64,000 nt of DNA from CAWDPQ01 sp963804245 (GTDB taxonomy: Bacteria > Acidobacteriota > Vicinamibacteria > Vicinamibacterales > 2-12-FULL-66-21), in NCBI GenBank assembly GCA_963804245.1, contig CAWDPQ010000006.1, positions 62,001 to 126,000 of the forward strand, given 5' to 3'. The notes under the pieces were generated by a model. It saw only the letters and a program-made list of their open reading frames with translations. It did no database searches and had not been told where the DNA came from. Of the stretch, positions 8,969-17,214 are shown in pieces. Made by a program: the position numbers and the translations under genes. The number at the start of each line of letters is the position of its first letter. Within the stretch, counting starts at the first letter, position 1.

Positions 8969-9742
8969 ATGCTCCGCCATCCCCTCATTGCGGTCGTCAC
9001 GGTACTCACGTTCCTCGGCTGCGGGTCGTCATCCGCGCAGTCGCCCAAGGAAACCGAGGCCCTGAAGAAGGAAGTCGAGGCGCTCAAGGCATCCCAGGCG
9101 GAGATGCAGCAGAGCCTGGAAGAAATTCGCGAGTTCTTGAAAGCCGCGACGGGCGGGCGTTTTGGGTCACCGCCGCTCGCGGGATCGTCGGTGCCAATCG
9201 ACGGCGCACCGGCGAATGGCAAGTCCACGGCACCCGTCACCCTCATCGAGGTGTCGGATTATCACTGTCCGTTCTGCCGTCGTCATTTTCAGCAGACGCA
9301 GCCTCAGCTCAACACGAACTACGTCAACTCCGGCAAGGTGCGTCACGTGTTTCTGCACTATCCCATCGACCAGCTGCATCCCGACGCGTTCCGCTCGCAC
9401 GAGGCGGCAAGCTGCGCCGCGGATCAGGGGAAGTTCTGGGACCTGCACGCCAAGCTCTTCGAAGCCCCGGCACGCACGCTCGATCAACTCATCCCGCTCG
9501 GACAATCCGTGGGACTGAACGTCGACGCCTTCCGCACGTGTCTCGAGAGCGGTAAGCACGCCCAGGAAGTGAAAGAGAGCGTCGCCCGCATTCAGAAGAT
9601 GGGTATCAGCGGCACGCCGGCATTCCTCATCGGTCGCACGCCGTCAGGCAATGAGCCGATGAAGGTCAGCAAGGTCGTCGAGGGCGCGCAGTCGTACGAT
9701 GCGTTTCAGAAGGCAATCGACCAGGTTTTGTCAGAGAAGTAG
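8969..9742 (+). CDS. DsbA/thioredoxin-fold lipoprotein
   Basis: Predicted exported thiol-disulfide oxidoreductase. The N-terminus (MLRHPLIAVVTVLTFLGCG) looks like a lipoprotein signal with Cys in FLGC. A Glu/Lys/Gln-rich coiled coil follows (about residues 25-60), then a thioredoxin fold with active site CPFC in DYHCPFCRRHF. The cis-Pro loop is GISGTPAFLIG. This order matches the DsbA/FrnE-like Thioredoxin_4 family. Earlier GTG/ATG codons at 8951 and 8954 are in frame; 8969 is preferred because it gives a proper signal peptide. Confidence 0.88.
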   Translation: MLRHPLIAVVTVLTFLGCGSSSAQSPKETEALKKEVEALKASQAEMQQSLEEIREFLKAATGGRFGSPPLAGSSVPIDGAPANGKSTAPVTLIEVSDYHCPFCRRHFQQTQPQLNTNYVNSGKVRHVFLHYPIDQLHPDAFRSHEAASCAADQGKFWDLHAKLFEAPARTLDQLIPLGQSVGLNVDAFRTCLESGKHAQEVKESVARIQKMGISGTPAFLIGRTPSGNEPMKVSKVVEGAQSYDAFQKAIDQVLSEK

Positions 9743-9751
9743 ATTTACCCA

Positions 9752-10874
9752 TCACACCATCCTCAGCCGCCTCGACCCTGGTAAGAAGGGCGTGTCGGTA
9801 ATCTGTCCATCGAACCTCGAACCCCACCGTCCCGGGATGCTGGTCCCGCAGCTCGGACAACCGCCGGACGAGGTCAGCTTGTAGTCCTTGATGAAATAGC
9901 CGTAGCGTTCGACGAGGAGTGTGCCGCAGTTGTGGCAGCACGTATTTTCGAGATCGCCGACGCGTCCGGGCAGATTGCCGGCGTAGACATAGCGCAGGCC
10001 GTTGCGCCGGCCAATCTCGGCCGCCGTCATCAGCATCTCCGGCGTCGTGTTCGCCGGATCGTTCATCTTGTAGTCCTTGTGGAACGCGGTCACGTGCCAG
10101 GGGATGTGGGGGGAGACGTCAGCGAGAAATGACGTGAGCCGCTCGAGCTCCTCGCGGCCGTCGTTGAAGCCTGGAATCAGGAGGGTCACGATCTCGACCC
10201 AGATGTCCATGGCGTGGAGCGCGCGAATTGTCGCGAGAATGGGCTCGATTCTTCCACCAAGCTCCCGGTAATGGCGATCGTCGAAGCTCTTCAGATCGAC
10301 CTTGTAGAAGTCGATCCACGGCCGGATGTAGTCGAGGACCCGCGGCGTGCCGTTGCCATTCGACACGAACGCCGTCAGCAGGCCTGCTGCGCGCGCCTCT
10401 TTGAAGATCGCGACTCCCCATTCACTGGTGATGAGCGGTTCGTTATACGTGCTGACGACGACGCGGGCGCCGAGGCGGACGGCTTCGCGCGCGAGGTCGG
10501 CCGGCTGGGCGTCGAGCGGCGCGGAAACCGCTTGCGGATCGCGCAAGGCTTGTGACGTGACCCAGTTCTGGCAGTACCGAGCAATGCAGATCGCAGCCGA
10601 GCATCCCGAAGCTGTAGGCGAGCGCGCCGGGCCGGACGTGGAAGAAGGGCTTCTTTTCGATCGGATCGCACTGCACGCCGCCGACGTAGCCCCACGGCAC
10701 CTTCAGCGTACCGCCCTCGTTGAAGCGAACGCGGCACACGCCGGAGGCGCCTTCGGGAATCGGACACTCGTGGCCGCACGCAAAGCAGCGCAGGCGTCCC
10801 CTGGAGATCGGCTCGACGAGCTCGGGTGCCGCCACGGCTGTCCGCTGCGCCAGAACCTGCGCGAGGCTAGCCAT
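9752..10874 (-). pseudogene. amrS: AmmeMemoRadiSam radical SAM enzyme AmrS, frameshifted inside the FeS motif
   Basis: Radical SAM protein related to pyruvate formate-lyase activating enzymes. The N-terminal part (10874 down) has the zinc-type cysteines CFACGHECPI and CRVRFN, then AYSFGMLGCDLHCS. The second frame (10546 down) has VVVSTYNEPLI, LTAFVSNGN and a C-terminal rubredoxin-like CCHNCGTLL...CPSC. The break falls inside CxxxCxxC: deleting one base (coding strand TCGGTACT to TCGTACT, at about 10574) gives CDLHCSYCQNW. Unrepaired, the third cluster cysteine is lost. The AMMECR1 and Memo partners are not in the window. A TATAGT lies six bases before the ATG. Confidence 0.85.
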
Positions 10875-10880
10875 GCTGCC

Positions 10881-10886
10881 ACTATA
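10881..10886 (-). promoter_or_regulatory. -10 box of amrS, predicted leaderless
   Basis: TATAGT on the minus strand ends six bases before the ATG at 10874, exactly the arrangement seen at lexA. No good -35 box is seen. Confidence 0.45.
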
Positions 10887-10938
10887 GGCGCTGTGCGCGC
10901 CGACCGCGAGCTATACTGTTCGGCCGACCACGCTGCCC

Positions 10939-11455
10939 ATGACCATTGCGCAGGCTTTTCGGTCAATCGAAGGTACGACACTCCTCATCTGTTGCTGCGT
11001 GGTGGTGCCGCTCATCTCCGCCAGCCAGAGTACTCGGGCACAGGACACCTTCCGCAGTGGCGTTGCGATTCTCGAGCTCACCGCGAGCGTGCTCGATTCC
11101 GACGGTGCACCCGTTCAAGATCTGCGGGAATCTGACTTTGAAGTCCGCGTCGGGGGAAGCGAATGCAAAGTGTCGTCGCCCGATTCCGCGAAACGGCAAC
11201 CGAGCCTCCGGCCGTAGGCGGAGCTGTTGCCGCCCAACCGGCCTCACCGCTGACGTTCAGTTGCGGCGGGTTGGCAGTGAGCAAACGATCAGCACGGCGC
11301 AGGCAGTGATATCGCAGTCCGACGCCCCCCGCCGCGTCGCGGAAGCTGACTTCCAGACCGACGGTCTCGAACCGAGCCTCTATTCCGTCAAGGTGCAGCT
11401 GCGCGAGGGGATCGTCGACTTGGGTACAATTACTCGAGAGATCCGCATCGAGTAG
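10939..11455 (+). pseudogene. Remnant of a VWFA-related secreted protein
   Basis: The first frame has a signal-like N-terminus then SGVAILELTASVLDSDGAPV and LRESDFEVRVGG, the typical start of acidobacterial VWFA-related domain proteins (usually 300-700 residues). This frame stops at 11217. Another frame ending at 11455 carries a beta-rich tail (YSVKVQLREGIVDLG, TREIRIE) like the C-terminal end of the same family. The whole von Willebrand A domain between them is missing. This looks like an internal deletion plus frameshift. Confidence is good that it is broken, moderate on the family. Confidence 0.6.
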
Positions 11456-11472
11456 GGGAGCGAAACCGGGCG

Positions 11473-11844
11473 ATGTCCCAAACAGTGGCTGTCATCGGCG
11501 CCTCGCGCAATCGCGGCAAATTCGGGAATAAGGCGGTTCGCGCTTTTGCGAAGCGTGGCTACACGGTGATTCCGATCCACCCCCACGACCGTGAGGTGGA
11601 GGGCCTGCAGGCGTACCGGTCCGTGCTGGACGTCCCCGGTCCCATCGATCTCGCGACGCTGTACGTGCAGCCATCGGTGGGCGTACGGGTCATGGACGAG
11701 ATCGCCAGGAAAGGTATCGCGGAGGTCTGGCTGAACCCCGGGGCCGACGCGCCGGAAGTCCTGGCGCGTGCACGCGAGCTGGGCGTGAAAACGACCCAGC
11801 TGTGCAGCATCATCACGATAGGGGAGAGTCCGTCGCGTTTCTAG
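11473..11844 (+). CDS. CoA-binding domain protein (YccU-like)
   Basis: Small Rossmann-fold protein of the CoA_binding_2 family. 123 residues. TVAVIGASRNRGKFGNKAVR is the dinucleotide/CoA-binding turn at the N-terminus; VWLNPGADAPEVLARA and the late TTQLCSIITIG match the family. Start ATG at 11473. Function in the cell is not established for the family. It is followed by a long palindrome that could end its transcript. Confidence 0.85.
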   Translation: MSQTVAVIGASRNRGKFGNKAVRAFAKRGYTVIPIHPHDREVEGLQAYRSVLDVPGPIDLATLYVQPSVGVRVMDEIARKGIAEVWLNPGADAPEVLARARELGVKTTQLCSIITIGESPSRF

Positions 11845-11850
11845 AGGTCA

Positions 11851-11906
11851 GATCTGTTTCTTGCGCGGTTGTCCTTCTTTTGACACAACCGCGCAAGAAA
11901 CAGATC
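11851..11906. repeat. Long palindrome, TCAGATC..GTTTCTTGC family, copy A
   Basis: Perfect 22-bp inverted repeat (left arm 11851-11872 starting GATCTGTTTCTTGCGCGG, right arm 11885-11906) with a 12-base loop. Outer bases are GAGGTCA before the left arm and CCCC after the right arm. It shares its arm with elements at 24167, 36081/36306, 37545 and 38654. It sits between the CoA-binding gene and rho and may also act as a terminator. Confidence 0.85.
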
Positions 11907-11913
11907 CCCCGGA

Positions 11914-11942
11914 TTGACACCCACTCTTGAGGCGCCTATACT
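11914..11942 (+). promoter_or_regulatory. Consensus sigma-70 promoter of rho
   Basis: TTGACA (11914-11919), 17-base spacer, TATACT (11937-11942). This predicts a start near 11949 and an untranslated leader of about 115 bases before the rho ATG. Rho commonly autoregulates through its leader; that role here is an inference. Confidence 0.8.
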
Positions 11943-12064
11943 CGCACTTGAATCTTCACGAGATTTCCTCAGCACTCACGCGGGCGCTCCGCCCGTTCTG
12001 CATCTAGCAGAGACATCAACATCAACACCATCGGCTAACCGAATCGAGAACGCCGGCAGACTCA

Positions 12065-13576
12065 ATGCCACAGAACAACAAGCGCACGTCAGCGCGCCAG
12101 GCCGCCGATCAGGCGGTGGCGCAAGCCAATCCTTCACCTCCCGAGGCCGTCGCACAGGTGACGGAATCCGAGGCTCCGCCCGCGTCACCGCCGGCGCAGG
12201 CGGCTCCGCCCGCCCCACAGCCCGCACCGGCCGAAGCCGCTCCCGCAGCGCCGTCTGCCCCGCGCGCCGCCGAGAGGGAAGGGCAGGGCCAGGGCCAGGG
12301 TCAGGGCCGGAGGGGACACGGACTCAACATCACAGATCTGAAAGACAAGAGCATTCAGCAGCTCACGCAGATCGCCAAAGACCTGAACGTCGCCGGCGCC
12401 ACCGGCATGCGGAAGCAGGAGCTGATCTTCCAGATCCTCAAGGCGCAGACGGAGCAGAGCGGATTCATCTTCTCGGAAGGCGTCCTCGAGGTGCTGCCCG
12501 ACGGCTTCGGCTTCCTCCGTGCGCCGGATTACAACTACCTGCCCGGTCCGGACGACATCTACGTCTCGCCATCGCAGATCAGGAAATTCGATCTCCAGAC
12601 CGGTGACACGGTCTCGGGACAGATCCGCCCGCCGAAGGAAGGGGAGCGCTACTTCGCGCTCATCAAGGTCGAGGCGGTCAACTTCGAAGCGCCCGAGCAG
12701 GCGCGCGACAAGCTGTTTTTCGAGAACCTGACGCCGCTCTATCCGCAGGAAAAGCTCACACTCGAGACTGCGTCCGACAACTTGTCCGGCCGCGTCATGG
12801 ATTTGATGACGCCCATCGGCAAGGGTCAGCGCGGCCTCATCGTCGCTCCACCGCGCACGGGCAAGACGATGCTGCTGCAGAGCATCGCGCAGTCAGTGGC
12901 CAAGAATCACCCGGAAGTGTTCCTGATCGTCCTGCTCATCGACGAGCGGCCTGAAGAAGTGACGGACATGCAGCGCTCGGTGCAGGGAGAAGTCATTTCA
13001 TCGACGTTCGACGAGCCCGCGCAGCGCCACGTGCAGGTCGCCGAGATGGTCATCGAAAAGGCCAAACGCCTGGTCGAGCACAAGAAGGACGTGCTGATCC
13101 TGCTCGACTCCATCACGCGTCTGGCGCGCGCCTACAATTCGGTGATACCGCCGTCGGGCAAGGTCCTGTCGGGCGGTCTCGACTCGAACGCGTTGCAGAA
13201 GCCCAAGCGCTTCTTCGGCGCCGCCCGCAACATCGAAGAGGGCGGCTCGCTCACCATCATTGCCACCGCCCTCATCGACACCGGCTCCCGCATGGACGAC
13301 GTGATCTTCGAGGAGTTCAAGGGCACCGGCAACATGGAAATCCACCTCGATCGCAAGCTCACCGACAAGCGCGTGTTCCCGTCGATCGACATGCAGAAGA
13401 GCGGCACGCGCAAGGAAGAACTCCTGCTGCCGAAGGAAGATCTCAATCGCGTCTGGGTGCTGCGCAAGGTCCTCAACCCGCTCTCCGCGGTCGAAGCGAT
13501 GGAGCTGTTGCTCGACAAGATGGGCAAGACCAAGTCGAACAGCGACTTCCTCTCGTCGATGCAGAAGATGGGGTAG
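12065..13576 (+). CDS. rho: Transcription termination factor Rho
   Basis: Hexameric RNA helicase that ends transcription. 503 residues, about 80 longer than E. coli Rho because of an N-terminal low-complexity extension: Ala/Pro/Gln-rich to about residue 75, then a Gly-Gln repeat ending GRRGHG. The Rho N-domain follows (LNITDLKDKSIQQLTQI), then the cold-shock RNA-binding fold (GFGFLRAPDYNYLPGPDDIY). Walker A is APPRTGKTMLLQ (about 261-272); the Q-loop and R-loop region (SGKVLSGGLDSNALQKPKRF) is intact. Such extensions are known in high-GC bacteria and can alter RNA binding. No frameshift. Confidence 0.97.
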   Translation: MPQNNKRTSARQAADQAVAQANPSPPEAVAQVTESEAPPASPPAQAAPPAPQPAPAEAAPAAPSAPRAAEREGQGQGQGQGRRGHGLNITDLKDKSIQQLTQIAKDLNVAGATGMRKQELIFQILKAQTEQSGFIFSEGVLEVLPDGFGFLRAPDYNYLPGPDDIYVSPSQIRKFDLQTGDTVSGQIRPPKEGERYFALIKVEAVNFEAPEQARDKLFFENLTPLYPQEKLTLETASDNLSGRVMDLMTPIGKGQRGLIVAPPRTGKTMLLQSIAQSVAKNHPEVFLIVLLIDERPEEVTDMQRSVQGEVISSTFDEPAQRHVQVAEMVIEKAKRLVEHKKDVLILLDSITRLARAYNSVIPPSGKVLSGGLDSNALQKPKRFFGAARNIEEGGSLTIIATALIDTGSRMDDVIFEEFKGTGNMEIHLDRKLTDKRVFPSIDMQKSGTRKEELLLPKEDLNRVWVLRKVLNPLSAVEAMELLLDKMGKTKSNSDFLSSMQKMG

Positions 13577-13615
13577 CGTGCTCCGGGCTATGCGTCTACG
13601 GCAATATCGACTGTG

Positions 13616-15270
13616 TTAGTTGATCGTCCGCAGTTCTCCCTCGAACAGCGTGATCCGTTCGGCGTGCTTCGAGAGCTCCTCGAGTGGCCGGCGGTCGTGA
13701 TCCTGAAAGGCGGCGCCGTCCGGGAGAACCGCCAGCAGATACTCGGCCGGTCTGAGACCCGCGAATTCGTACGTGTCCTCCCGCAGCATGCCAAGACCTC
13801 CACACTGCTCTGTTGACGCCGCTGCCGTCCCACTGACGTCGGGTCCGCCGGGAAGAGCAGGACGCGCGCGTCTCCATCGGTTGTCCCTGTGTCGCTCGAG
13901 CACGCTGGCGATCGAGTTTGGCAGGACGATTCGTCAGCACGACCTCGAGCGCTGAGGGATCGCCGTGGGCCTTGAATTCGGTCGGGATGTTCAGCTCGCT
14001 CCTGGCCCCCATATTTCACCGATTTCACGACCCACTCAGGCGGCGCGATGACCTGCAGTGTATTCGGTCCGACAGAGGCCGTCCAGCTCGAAGGATCAGA
14101 TCCGCCTTCACGGTTGATGTCGCACCGGATCGCGCCATGGCCATGGCGAACGTTCCGCGTCGCGGGCCTGCGCGCGAATGTCGATCGACCGCGGATCCGG
14201 CGGCGCGCCCCCTTCGAAGACGAGGCGCCCACGGATACGATCGGCGGCACGACATGGCGACGACCAGATTCTCGACGTCCGTCGATTGCACGTCACCATG
14301 GCGTAGACCGAATCGGCCTCGTTTTGTCGTCTGGATCGGCCGCATACGGGAGCTCGGCTTTGATGAAGTAGGTGCCGGGCGCGATCCCGCCAACGCTGAA
14401 GTTACCGCCATCGTTCTGAATGTTGTGGCCTGAGGTGCCGACCGCTGTCGAGAATGACGAGGGAAACAATGGCGTTGGCGCAGGCTGACCCGACGCGTCG
14501 ATGACGACGCCGCTGATGCGGAAGAGACGGCTGTGGCGAAGCGGATCTCGACTTCCGGAGGGTCCCCGTTGTGACCACCGGACCGGCTGCGCCTCGCCGT
14601 TCGGGAACGTGGCAGCGGATGAGCAGGTTCGAACGAAGCCCTCCACCTCCTGACGATTCGGCCCGGAGCTCGGGGAGTCGCGCACACTTGTAGGTTCCCT
14701 GCGAGTAACCCCAGAGCCGGACGGCTCCGCGGTCGTCCGTGCTGCGCGACCGTGTTGAAAGCCGGCACGGCCGTCGAACGCGTCCGCATTGACCAGCATG
14801 TCGGCGATCGGCGCGCCGTCCTCGTCGATCGACGCGCGCGCTGATGACAAAAGTCCCCGAGGCAGCGCGATATAGGCTTTGTCGAACACCTCGCCGTCGC
14901 GCAAGCTCAATGGTCGAATGCATTGCCAGGCGGACTTCCCGCAATCACGGTCCGGTATCCCGCAGGGCGATGCGTGGTCCGCTGCCTGGTTGGATCCGCC
15001 GATGACCGAGTATGTTCCGGCCGGCAGACGCCGGAACTGGAATGCCGCCGTCTGCGTCTGGTCTTGGTGTCCAACTGCGCGCGCGTACCGAGGCAGGGTC
15101 AGGCTGACGGTCACTCGAGCGAGCGGATCGCCGGTCTCGGCATCGGTGACTCGGCCGCTGACAATCGCAGTCCCGCTCTTCAGATCCGCATCGCGCTCAT
15201 CGCGGGGCGCTCCCGCCGGAGGCAGCGTCTGAGCGATTACGCACGCTGCGAAGAGAAGAGACCCGACCAT
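13616..15270 (-). pseudogene. Carboxypeptidase-regulatory-like domain protein, heavily frameshifted
   Basis: Recognisable family pieces run in order down the minus strand but in changing frames: signal-like start at 15270; SGRVTDAETGDPLARVTVSL; FRRLPAGTYSVIGG; SLRDGEVFDKAYIALPRG; RSTDDRGAVRLWGYSQGTY; LFRISGVVIDASGQPAPTP; NFSVGGIAPGTYFIKAEL; DRIRGRLVFEGGAPPDPRSI; DARVLLFPADP; YEFAGLRPAEYLLAVLPDG; ELSKHAERITLFEGE. At least five shifts are needed. The intact-type relative is the gene at 22194-24016. The coding was perhaps about 550 residues. Its decay is much stronger than the one-indel genes elsewhere, so it is a genuine pseudogene. Confidence 0.85.
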
Positions 15271-15282
15271 TCGCTATAGCGT

Positions 15283-17205
15283 TCAGGTGTCCAGGCGTGG
15301 ACCAGGGGGCGGGATCTCCGGCGGAACGGCATCCGGATCTTTCGGCGGCACCGGGCCCATAATCGACATCAGCTCCTCGGACTCGATGACTTCCTTCTCG
15401 AGCAGGCGGAGCGACAGGGCATCGAGAGTGTCGCGGCGACCGCGCAGCACCCGTCGCGCCTCGTTGTGTGCTTCCGTCAGGATCCTTTTTACCTCTGCGT
15501 CGATTTTCTGCGCGGTGTCTTCGGCGTAGTTACCGCGTTCCTGGGCGAACGGATTGTCGAGGAACATGCCGCGCTTGTGTCCGTTGTAGTTGACGGCGCC
15601 GAGCTCGTCGCTCATGCCGAACTCGGTGACCATCGCCCGCGCAATATCAGTCGCCCTTTGCAGATCGTTCTGCGCGCCGGTCGAGATCTCGCCGAACGCG
15701 ATCTCCTCGGCGCTGCGGCCGCCGAGCAACACGGCGAGCTGGCTGTGCAGATCCTGCCGCGTCATCAGGTATCGATCCTCGAGCGGCAGCTGCATCGTGT
15801 AGCCGAGAGCGCCGAATCCACGCTGAACGATCGAGATCTTGTGCACCGGATCCAATCCCGGGAGCACGGTAGCCACGATCGCGTGGCCTGACTCGTGGTA
15901 GGCCACGATGCGGCGTTCCTTGTCGCTCATGACGCGCTTCTTCTCGAGCCCCGCAATCAAGCGATCGATGGCTTCGTCGAAATCCTTCATGTCCACGGCC
16001 GGCTTGTCGCGCCGGGCCGCCAGCAACGCCGCTTCGTTGACGAGGTTTGCCAGATCGGCACCGGCAAATCCAGCCGTCCGCTGCGCAACGACCTTCAGAT
16101 CGACGTTGTCGTTGACCTTCACATTCTTGGCGTGGATACGGAGAATCTCCTCGCGGCCGCGAACGTCGGGCTTATCCACCAGAACCTGCCGGTCGAAGCG
16201 GCCGGGGCGGAGCAGGGCGGGATCCAGGACTTCCGGACGGTTGGTGGCCCCCATGATGATGACGCCCTTGCGCCCGTCGAAGCCGTCCATCTCGGCGAGC
16301 AGCTGATTGAGCGTCTGCTCGCGTTCCTCGTGGCTGCCCATCGGCGTCTGGATGCGGACTTTCCCCAGCGCGTCGAGCTCGTCGATGAAGACGATACAGG
16401 GAGCCTTGCCCTCCGCCTGCGCAAAAAGATCCCTTACCCGAGCGGCGCCGACGCCCACAAACATTTCGACGAACTCGGACCCGCTCAGGCTGAAAAAGGG
16501 AACCTTGGCTTCGCCGGCGACGGCACGAGCTAACAGCGTCTTGCCGGTGCCGGGAGGACCAACGAGCAAGACCCCCTTCGGAATCCGTCCGCCGATGCTC
16601 GTGTACTTCTTCGGATTCTTCAGGAACTCGACGATCTCGCGTAGCTCTTCTTCCGCCTCGTCGACGCCGGCCACATCGTTGAAGCGCACCTTGACGTCAT
16701 CGTCGGCGTAAATCTTCGCCCGGCTGCGGGCGAAAGACATGACGCCGCCTTCCGCGCCGCCCATGCGCCGGAAGAAGAAACTCCACAGCGCCACCAGGAA
16801 TATGAGCGGAATTACCCAGCTGAGGACCTCGCCGATCCAGCGGCTGGCGACCTCACCCGTGTACTCGACGCCGTACTTCTCGAGATCCTCGATGAGCTTG
16901 GGATCCTCGATGCGGACGGTGTTGAACGCCCGCGCTCGGGCGTCTCCCGCTCCTTTCAGCGTGCCGCGGATTCGATCCTCGGCCACGACCAGCTCCTGAA
17001 CCTTTCCGTCGCGAACGAGGGTCTTGAACTCGCTGTAGGGAACGGACTTGCCCGAATACATCGAGGAGAAGAACGCCTGTCCGAGGGCCAGCAGCAGCAT
17101 GACGCCGAGCACGTACCACATTGCCGACCCCGGGGCGGACCGCGGCCCGACGCGGCGGTCGCCGCTGCGGCGGTTGGTCGGTTTGTTCGGCGTCTGCTCG
17201 GCCAT
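15283..17205 (-). CDS. ftsH: ATP-dependent zinc metalloprotease FtsH
   Basis: Membrane-bound AAA protease that degrades misfolded membrane and regulatory proteins. 640 residues. First membrane segment at about 28-48 (WYVLGVMLLLALGQAFF), periplasmic FtsH_ext domain, second membrane segment near 125-145 (VIPLIFLVALWSFFF). Walker A GPPGTGKTLLARAVAGE, Walker B CIVFIDELDALG, zinc site HESGH. All residues are intact. It starts nine bases after the clpB stop, so it is the last gene of the hspR-dnaJ-clpB-ftsH operon, which implies heat-shock control by HspR (inference). Confidence 0.96.
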   Translation of the reverse strand: MAEQTPNKPTNRRSGDRRVGPRSAPGSAMWYVLGVMLLLALGQAFFSSMYSGKSVPYSEFKTLVRDGKVQELVVAEDRIRGTLKGAGDARARAFNTVRIEDPKLIEDLEKYGVEYTGEVASRWIGEVLSWVIPLIFLVALWSFFFRRMGGAEGGVMSFARSRAKIYADDDVKVRFNDVAGVDEAEEELREIVEFLKNPKKYTSIGGRIPKGVLLVGPPGTGKTLLARAVAGEAKVPFFSLSGSEFVEMFVGVGAARVRDLFAQAEGKAPCIVFIDELDALGKVRIQTPMGSHEEREQTLNQLLAEMDGFDGRKGVIIMGATNRPEVLDPALLRPGRFDRQVLVDKPDVRGREEILRIHAKNVKVNDNVDLKVVAQRTAGFAGADLANLVNEAALLAARRDKPAVDMKDFDEAIDRLIAGLEKKRVMSDKERRIVAYHESGHAIVATVLPGLDPVHKISIVQRGFGALGYTMQLPLEDRYLMTRQDLHSQLAVLLGGRSAEEIAFGEISTGAQNDLQRATDIARAMVTEFGMSDELGAVNYNGHKRGMFLDNPFAQERGNYAEDTAQKIDAEVKRILTEAHNEARRVLRGRRDTLDALSLRLLEKEVIESEELMSIMGPVPPKDPDAVPPEIPPPGPRLDT

Positions 17206-17214
17206 TTGCTGATT

